64,000 nt of DNA from JBGTFE01 sp036403235. Its GTDB lineage: Bacteria > Acidobacteriota > Blastocatellia > Pyrinomonadales > Pyrinomonadaceae. The stretch lies in contig DASWRI010000065.1 of assembly GCA_036403235.1 (NCBI GenBank), forward strand, positions 1 through 64,000. The letters run 5' to 3'. The stretch's first letter is position 1. Every line of letters begins with the position of its first letter. This document shows positions 59,068-64,000 of the stretch, piece by piece. The notes under the pieces were generated by a model, which searched no databases, was not told where the DNA came from, and saw nothing but the letters and a program-made list of their open reading frames with translations. The position numbers and the translations under genes are program-made.

Positions 59068-60319
59068 CCGTTAAAATTTCATCAAAACGAGTCGTGTAGC
59101 GATTGCTGCGGTGCGCGCATTTTCCCTGCCAGACGCCTTTCGGCTTTGCCGCCGCGCCGTGAATCTTATCGCGACCGAACCGGCGATTTATTTCGTCGAC
59201 GGCTTTTGTCACACGCCGGAAGCGTTCCCATTTTTTCTCGTCAAACAATCTGCCGGTGAGCTCGTCGGCGGGCGATAAATCGCTTAAAATAACACCGGCT
59301 TTGCGGTAAAAAATTCCTTTCCGAAAAATTTCGTCGAGACATAAAAACGCCTGTTTTTGCAATTCGAAATTCGTGTCGGACGGGTAAACCGAGCTGTGCG
59401 CGAAATGGCTTGAATAATATTCTGACTGAAAACGGTCGGCGGCGATAAAAACCGTTACCGTTTTGGCCGCCAAATTTTGCTTTCGCAGTTTTTCGGCGGC
59501 GCGCGCGACAAAAACGGCGACGGCTTCGCGCAGCAGCGCATAATTTTCAATCGCGCGTCCGAAGCTTCTCGAACAGGTTATCGAATGTTTTTTCGGCTTT
59601 ATCGTCTCGAGCGATAAACAGCTCACGCCGCGCAGCTCGAGCACGATGCGCGCGCCGACGACTGATAAAATTTTTCGTGCCTGCCGCAAATCCATCGAGC
59701 TCAAATCAAAAGCCGTTTTGACGTTGTGACGCAAAAGTTTTTCGACCGTTTTGCGGCTGATTCCCCAAACGTCGCCGACCCCGGTGCGTTTCAGCGCTTC
59801 TTTTGTGTAAGGCGAATTGTATAAATTTAAAACGCCTCTCGCTTTTTCGGATTTTCGCGCGATGTGATTGGCGAGCTTCGCCAGCGTTTTTGTTTCGGCG
59901 ATGCCGATTGAGGTCGGAAGACCTGTCCATTTTTTTACTTTTTGCTGGACGGCAAAACCGACTTCGTTTAAGTTTTCGCTCTTTGCGTCAAAGCCCAGAA
60001 ACGCTTCGTCAATCGAATAAACTTCGATGTCGGGCGTAAACTCGCGCAGAGTTCCCATCAGGCGTGCCGACATATCGCCGTAAAGCTCGTAGTTGGACGA
60101 AAAAATCTCGACCTTGTCGGCGTCCACCAGACTTTGCACCTTAAAGAGCGGCGCGCCCATCCTGATGCCGATTTGTTTGGCTTCGTCGCTGCGCGAAATC
60201 ACGCAGCCGTCGTTGTTTGAAAGCACGACGATTGGTTTTCCGAGCAGCTTCGGATTAAAAACTCTTTCGACCGAAACGTAAAAATTGTTGCAGTCGACCA
60301 GTGCAAAAGCGTCCGACAT
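59060..60319 (-). CDS. umuC: Y-family DNA polymerase, UmuC type
   Basis: This is the catalytic subunit of the error-prone SOS polymerase V. From the ATG at 60319 it has 419 residues. The palm carries FALVDCNNFYVSVERVFNP and EVYSIDEAFLGFD with the metal-binding Asp and Glu. The finger segment VVLSNNDGCVISRSDEAK and the little finger are present, ending PKGVWQGKCAHRSNRYT. It follows umuD by 8 bp on the same strand. The pair lies between lpxA and lpxI but reads against them, so it looks inserted into the lipid A cluster. Confidence 0.93.
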   Translation of the reverse strand: MSDAFALVDCNNFYVSVERVFNPKLLGKPIVVLSNNDGCVISRSDEAKQIGIRMGAPLFKVQSLVDADKVEIFSSNYELYGDMSARLMGTLREFTPDIEVYSIDEAFLGFDAKSENLNEVGFAVQQKVKKWTGLPTSIGIAETKTLAKLANHIARKSEKARGVLNLYNSPYTKEALKRTGVGDVWGISRKTVEKLLRHNVKTAFDLSSMDLRQARKILSVVGARIVLELRGVSCLSLETIKPKKHSITCSRSFGRAIENYALLREAVAVFVARAAEKLRKQNLAAKTVTVFIAADRFQSEYYSSHFAHSSVYPSDTNFELQKQAFLCLDEIFRKGIFYRKAGVILSDLSPADELTGRLFDEKKWERFRRVTKAVDEINRRFGRDKIHGAAAKPKGVWQGKCAHRSNRYTTRFDEILTVT

Positions 60320-60327
60320 AAAAGTTT

Positions 60328-60768
60328 TCAGTGCGGCTGAATCGAATACAGAACTTTCCCCCAAACTTCAAAATCCATTTTTTCCGTCACTTCAATCGGC
60401 TGGTAATTTTCGTTTTCCGGCAAAAGCCGGACTCTCCCGTCATTGCCGATTGAAAGACGTTTGACGCACAATTCATCAAAAATTCGGGCGATGACAATAT
60501 CGCCGTCATACGTTTCCATCGAGCGGTCAACGACCAGCAGACAATCCGGATAAATGCCGATGTCGCGCATCGAATCGCCGCTGACGCGCACGTAAATCGT
60601 CGCCAGCGGATTGCGTATAACGGTCATATTCAAATCGATGTAGCCTTCGATGTAATCTTCGGCCGGAGACGGAAATCCGGCGCTGACGCGCGAAGAAACC
60701 ATCGGTCGGGCGATTTGCCTTGCCTGAGAAACGCGGTATATTTTTAATGTTTCCTTTTCTTGCAGCAT
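60328..60768 (-). CDS. umuD: UmuD-like S24 autopeptidase
   Basis: The 146-residue product is the regulatory partner of UmuC. It cleaves itself after RecA activation; the expected Ala-Gly site is in SRVSAGFPSPAEDYIEGYI. The catalytic Ser is in IYVRVSGDSMRDIGIYPD and the catalytic Lys in ELCVKRLSIG. Length and order are those of UmuD. A 15-bp palindrome (60785-60799) lies 17 bp upstream of its ATG where a LexA-type operator would be expected. Confidence 0.92.
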   Translation of the reverse strand: MLQEKETLKIYRVSQARQIARPMVSSRVSAGFPSPAEDYIEGYIDLNMTVIRNPLATIYVRVSGDSMRDIGIYPDCLLVVDRSMETYDGDIVIARIFDELCVKRLSIGNDGRVRLLPENENYQPIEVTEKMDFEVWGKVLYSIQPH

Positions 60769-60784
60769 ATTTCTTTTATGAAAC

Positions 60785-60799
60785 TATGTTCTATACATA
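60785..60799. promoter_or_regulatory. Candidate SOS operator TATGT-N5-ACATA
   Basis: TATGTTCTATACATA is a perfect 5-bp dyad with a 5-base spacer, in the umuD-lpxI divergent gap and 17 bp from the umuD start. It is not the enterobacterial CTGT-N8-ACAG box nor the GAAC-N4-GTTC box, but LexA sites differ between phyla. The gap is only 112 bp. Confidence 0.35.
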
Positions 60800-60880
60800 A
60801 AACAATAGCCGATTCTACATTCGACTTGCAAGATTTTTGTGAAAATTCAGCTTAAAGGTTAAGCGTTTGAGTGTTTAATT

Positions 60881-61693
60881 ATGAAATTCGGATTGATTGC
60901 CGGAAACGGAAATTTTCCTTTTCTCGTGCTTGAAGGCGCGCGGCGGCAGGGCGCGGAGCTTTCGGTCGTCGCCATTCGCGAGGAGACCGACAAACGCATC
61001 GAGGAAGTGGCCGAAAAAGTCATCTGGGTCGGCATCGGCCAGCTCGGAAAGATGATTTCTTTTTTTAAAAAAGAAGGCGTTTCCAAGGCGATGATGGCCG
61101 GACAGGTCAGGCACGTGCAGATTTTTTCGGGCGCTCTGCCGGATTTGCGGATGCTCAAGATGCTTTTCGGCTTAAAGCAGAGAAATACCGACGCGCTGAT
61201 TGGCGGCGTCGCGTCGGAAATGGCGAAAGAAGGAATCGAGTTGATTGATTCGACGTATTTTATCCAAGACCGGCTCGCGCGGGAAGGCGTTTTATCGAGA
61301 AGAAGGCCGGACGCGAACGAGCAGGGAAACATCGAATACGGCCTTGAAATCGCAAACGAAATAGCGCGGCTCGATTTGGGACAGACGATTGTCGTCCGCG
61401 CTAAAGCGTGCGTCGCCATCGAGGCGATGGAAGGCACCGACGCGACGATAAAACGCGCCGGCGAGCTGGCCAAAGGAAAACTGACAATCGTCAAAGTCGC
61501 CAAACCGAATCAGGATATGCGTTTCGACGTGCCCGTCGTCGGCGTCCCGACGATTCAGACAATGATTGCCGCCGGCGCGACTTGTTTGTGCTTAACCGCC
61601 GGAAAAACTTTGATGTTCGACAAAGAAGAAATGCTCGCCCTCGCCGACGCGAAAAAAATCTGCGTCGTCGCCTTCAATCCGAAACAAATTTAG
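60881..61693 (+). CDS. lpxI: UDP-2,3-diacylglucosamine pyrophosphatase LpxI
   Basis: This enzyme makes lipid X from UDP-2,3-diacylglucosamine; LpxI (DUF1009) replaces LpxH in many diderms. The 270-residue product begins MKFGLIAGNGNFPFLVLEGA. It also has GVSKAMMAGQVRHVQIFSG, LEIANEIARLDLGQTIVVRA, VKVAKPNQDMRFDVPVVGVP and TIQTMIAAGATCLCLTAGKT, all hallmark segments. It continues the lpx cluster after the umuDC interruption and starts at a promoter region shared with umuD. Confidence 0.94.
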   Translation: MKFGLIAGNGNFPFLVLEGARRQGAELSVVAIREETDKRIEEVAEKVIWVGIGQLGKMISFFKKEGVSKAMMAGQVRHVQIFSGALPDLRMLKMLFGLKQRNTDALIGGVASEMAKEGIELIDSTYFIQDRLAREGVLSRRRPDANEQGNIEYGLEIANEIARLDLGQTIVVRAKACVAIEAMEGTDATIKRAGELAKGKLTIVKVAKPNQDMRFDVPVVGVPTIQTMIAAGATCLCLTAGKTLMFDKEEMLALADAKKICVVAFNPKQI

Positions 61694-61723
61694 AAAAAAT
61701 AGCGTAAAACCAAAGTAGAATTC

Positions 61724-61833
61724 AAGGAATAGCCCGCGGAAGAACGCTAATTAGGCGGATTTGCGCAGATTTTTATAAAAATTTATACGCGCAAATCCCG
61801 CTTAATCAAGTGTTCTTCCGCGGGCTATTCCTT
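61724..61833. repeat. Two-tier palindrome between lpxI and the M28 peptidase gene
   Basis: Outer arms 61724-61745 (AAGGAATAGCCCGCGGAAGA and onward) and 61812-61833 are perfect 22-bp inverted copies. Inside them GCGGATTTGCGC (61754-61766) pairs with GCGCAAATCCCGC (61789-61801) with one bulge. The 110-base unit could form a long double-tier stem. It lies between co-directional genes. Confidence 0.75.
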
Positions 61834-61863
61834 TTAGCTTTCTATATTTCCTTGGAGAACAAA

Positions 61864-63522
61864 ATGAGAAAAAATTTATTAGCATTATTCCTACTTTTGA
61901 CGTTCGTCTTTCCGTCGTTTGTCGCGGCGCAGAAAGCGACGAAAAAGAATTCGCCCGCGATGAAAGCGGCGGCGAATATCACGGCGAAACAGATGAGCGA
62001 TTATCTGTATTTTATCGCCTCGGACGCGATGGAAGGACGAGATACGCCTTCGCGCGGACTCGACACGACCGCCGAATTTATCAAAATGAATCTGTCGCGC
62101 TGGGGATTTAAACCGGCGGGCGATAACGGAACTTTCTTTCAAAAAATCGCTCTGCAACACCAGGTAATTGACCCGGCTGCGATGAAACTGAGCGTCGACG
62201 GCAAAAGCTTTGTTTTCGGCGAAGATTTCCTTCGGGGCGATCGCCTCGGCGGCAACGCGGCGATTGACGCTCCGCTCGTTTTCGGCAAAGACGGCTGGAT
62301 GGTGAAATCGAAAAACATTGACGCGCTCGGCTCATCGGATGTCAAAGGCAAAATCGTCGTTTTTTCGGGCAGCAATTTTTCGCAGCAATATATGCTTGCA
62401 ATGCCTGCGGGCGTAACGCAAGACGATTTGAAAGGCACGCGCGGCACCGACTGGGCTGACCCGATTACAAACGCACTCGAAAAAGGCGCCGCCGGAGCTA
62501 TCGTAATCGCACCGCCGCAGCTTCAGGCAATCTGGGAGAGGGTCAGAGGCTCTTTCGCGCGCGGCACCACGTTTCCCGAAAAACTGCTTGCGAAAACCGG
62601 CGCGACGCCCAACACGCTTCCGGTAATGCTCGTTTCGCAAAAAGTCGGCGACGCGCTCGGCATAAAGGACGGAAGCGGCACTCTGACGGCGCAAAACGCG
62701 AGTCTCAGAGCGGCGAGCAAAACCGAAATGCTTTCGACGCAGAATGTCGTGGCGATTTGGGAAGGAAGCGACCCGACGCTGAAAAATGAAATGGTCGCCA
62801 TCGGCGCGCATTACGACCACGTCGGAATAAATTTGAACGCCAAAGGCGACGATAAAATCTTTAACGGCGCCGACGACGACGGTTCGGGAACGACCGGCGT
62901 TCTGTCGATTGCCGAAGCGCTCGCCAAATCCGCCAAACGCCCGAAACGCTCGATTCTTTTTGTCTGGCATTGCGGCGAGGAAAAAGGCCTGTGGGGCAGC
63001 GAATATTTTACGAAGTTTCCGACCGTTGATTTGAAAAACGTCATTGCCCAGCTCAACATCGATATGATTGGCCGCAGCAAAAAGCCCGGCTATCAAGCGC
63101 CCTGCGACATAAATCTGCAGCCCGGCCAGAAGCCCTGCAACGGCGAGCTTTCGGGCGAAAACGAGATTTACGTCATCGGCTCGCGCATGATGAGCACCGA
63201 GCTTGGAAACATTAGCGAAAGCATCAACAATTCGTATCTGAAATTAAATTACAATTACAAATACGACGACCCGAAAGACCCGAATCGCTTCTTTTTTCGC
63301 TCAGACCATTTCAACTACGCGTCGAAGGGAATTCCGATTATTTTCTGGTTTGACGGCGTTCACGAAGATTATCACGGGCCGGACGACGAGCCCGACAAAA
63401 TCGATTACGCCAAAATGGAAAAAATCTCGCGGACGATTTTTTTGACGCTCTGGGAACTGGCCGACGCCAAAACGCGTCCCGTCGTCGATAAACAGCTTCC
63501 GTCGGAACTGACGACGAGATAA
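61864..63522 (+). CDS. Exported M28-family metallopeptidase
   Basis: This is a secreted zinc aminopeptidase of the M28 type with 552 residues from ATG 61864. The signal peptide is MRKNLLALFLLLTFVFPSFV ending near AQ. A PA-domain-like segment (DALGSSDVKGKIVVFSGSNF, GAAGAIVIAPPQ) precedes the catalytic domain: IGAHYDHVGINLNAK, GADDDGSGTTGVLSIAEALA, HCGEEKGLWGSEYFTK, NIDMIGR and the last zinc ligand region SDHFNYASKGIPIIFWFDG. All metal ligands appear present. It is a single gene bounded by palindromes on both sides. Confidence 0.93.
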   Translation: MRKNLLALFLLLTFVFPSFVAAQKATKKNSPAMKAAANITAKQMSDYLYFIASDAMEGRDTPSRGLDTTAEFIKMNLSRWGFKPAGDNGTFFQKIALQHQVIDPAAMKLSVDGKSFVFGEDFLRGDRLGGNAAIDAPLVFGKDGWMVKSKNIDALGSSDVKGKIVVFSGSNFSQQYMLAMPAGVTQDDLKGTRGTDWADPITNALEKGAAGAIVIAPPQLQAIWERVRGSFARGTTFPEKLLAKTGATPNTLPVMLVSQKVGDALGIKDGSGTLTAQNASLRAASKTEMLSTQNVVAIWEGSDPTLKNEMVAIGAHYDHVGINLNAKGDDKIFNGADDDGSGTTGVLSIAEALAKSAKRPKRSILFVWHCGEEKGLWGSEYFTKFPTVDLKNVIAQLNIDMIGRSKKPGYQAPCDINLQPGQKPCNGELSGENEIYVIGSRMMSTELGNISESINNSYLKLNYNYKYDDPKDPNRFFFRSDHFNYASKGIPIIFWFDGVHEDYHGPDDEPDKIDYAKMEKISRTIFLTLWELADAKTRPVVDKQLPSELTTR

Positions 63523-63530
63523 GCTAAGGC

Positions 63531-63604
63531 AAAAGTAAAAAGTAAAGAAGCCGTATATTAAACACTCGAGTGTTTAATATACGGCTTCTTTACTTTTTAC
63601 TTTT
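63531..63604. terminator. 74-bp perfect palindrome between convergent genes
   Basis: Positions 63531-63567 and 63568-63604 are exact inverted copies with no loop, centred on CTCGAG. It combines AAAAGTAAAAAGTAAAG words with a unique middle. Its right arm contains the stop and last codons of rsmI. It fits a bidirectional terminator. Confidence 0.8.
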
Positions 63605-64000
63605 CACTTTTACCTGCCGGTAAGCTTCGGATTTGCTCAGGCCAAATTCTTTCGCGGCCTTTTTGAGCGCGGTTTTCGAGTCGAAGCCCGCGCCTTCAAG
63701 CTCGCTGATTCTCTCCGTCAAAAATTGCAAACTCTGACCTCTCGCCTCTGATTTCCGGCCTCTTTCGATAACCAGCACAATCTCGCCTTTCGCCGGTTTT
63801 ACCGTGAATTTCTCGATTAATTCATGCAAATCGCCGCGAACGATTTCTTCGTGAATTTTAGTCAGCTCGCGCGCGACCGCCGCTTTTCTGTTTCCTAAAA
63901 TTTCCGCGCAATCGGCCAGAGCTTTGGCGATGCGATGCGGCGTTTCGTAAAAAACGAGCGTTGCCGGAATTTCCATCACTTCGCGCAGGCGCGTTTGCCG
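63590..64000 (-). CDS. rsmI: 16S rRNA 2'-O-methyltransferase RsmI, C-terminal part (5' end outside window)
   Basis: The frame is open to the window edge and gives the C-terminal 136 residues of RsmI, which methylates the ribose of C1402 in 16S rRNA. Family motifs are PATLVFYETPHRIAKALADC, RKAAVARELTKIHEEIVRGD, PAKGEIVLVIERG and a closing helix-turn-helix ALKKAAKEFGLSKSEAYRQV. Between the methylase domain and this tail, KSEARGQSLQ is encoded by CCTCTGACCTCTCGCCTCTG words. The final VKVKSKK is encoded by AAAAGTGAAAAGTAAAA words from the adjoining palindrome. Confidence 0.88.
   Translation of the reverse strand, partial: RQTRLREVMEIPATLVFYETPHRIAKALADCAEILGNRKAAVARELTKIHEEIVRGDLHELIEKFTVKPAKGEIVLVIERGRKSEARGQSLQFLTERISELEGAGFDSKTALKKAAKEFGLSKSEAYRQVKVKSKK

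Noticed and set aside
62332..63096. Long open frame antisense to the M28 peptidase
   Set aside because: It mirrors GC-rich codons of the peptidase; no ribosome site or recognisable motif.

Overview
The window reads as chromosome of a diderm (LPS-bearing) bacterium, most likely an Acidobacteriota of the Blastocatellia type. The evidence is a secreted VWFA protein of the acidobacterial TIGR03436 type (31936-32931), a complete envelope-biogenesis set (BamA, TamA/TamB, OmpH, FabZ, LpxA, LpxI, LolC/E-type permease, MsbA-like exporter), a LysW-like mini-protein and a very high load of intergenic palindromes. Host genes are about half G+C. The phylum is an inference; no rRNA is present to confirm it.

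Layout. 1-5.4 kb: 5' part of the membrane pyrophosphatase hppA, then carA, lepB and a class V aminotransferase. 5.4-11 kb: a secreted membrane protein, an ECF sigma factor, a DUF1579 protein, a saccharopine-dehydrogenase-like/SanA-like/AraC-like operon and a PilZ protein. 11.3-22.9 kb: a secreted 3D-domain protein, a membrane glycosyltransferase, a shortened LolA-like protein with two small membrane proteins and an ABC exporter, a thioesterase with a lipoprotein, an SGNH hydrolase, a PD-(D/E)XK-like nuclease, an OmpR/histidine kinase pair and a fatty-acid desaturase. 22.94-29.14 kb: an AT-rich integrated element of about 6.2 kb with a rolling-circle replication initiator, an excisionase-like protein and a tyrosine integrase in that order, an iteron-like array, a stretch of stacked hairpins and several unrecognised genes, bounded by a 14-bp direct repeat. 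29.2-36 kb: diguanylate cyclase, PfkB kinase, LysW-like protein, VWFA protein and a GAF/HD-GYP/GGDEF protein. 36-50.8 kb: a ribBX-like/tamB/tamA operon, a LolC/E-type permease, and a four-gene operon for a secreted Cys-rich peptide, a membrane-anchored thioredoxin-like protein and two secreted proteins. 50.8-64 kb: clpC, then bamA-ompH-fabZ-lpxA, a umuDC pair on the opposite strand, lpxI, an M28 peptidase and the 3' end of rsmI.

How the genes work together. The right third is an outer-membrane assembly island: BamA/OmpH fold beta-barrels, FabZ/LpxA/LpxI make lipid A precursors, TamA/TamB add envelope assembly or lipid traffic. Three c-di-GMP proteins (PilZ, GGDEF, HD-GYP-GGDEF) are spread through the middle.

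The two most unusual things are the 6.2-kb element, whose Rep-Xis-Int order recalls actinomycete integrative plasmids, and the intergenic palindromes. The palindromes are built from a small vocabulary of purine/pyrimidine words (CACAGAG, AAAAGTGAAAAGTG, CAAGGGACAAG, CGCAAAGACG, GGAAAAC). The same words appear inside coding sequence as loops, tails and part of a signal peptide.
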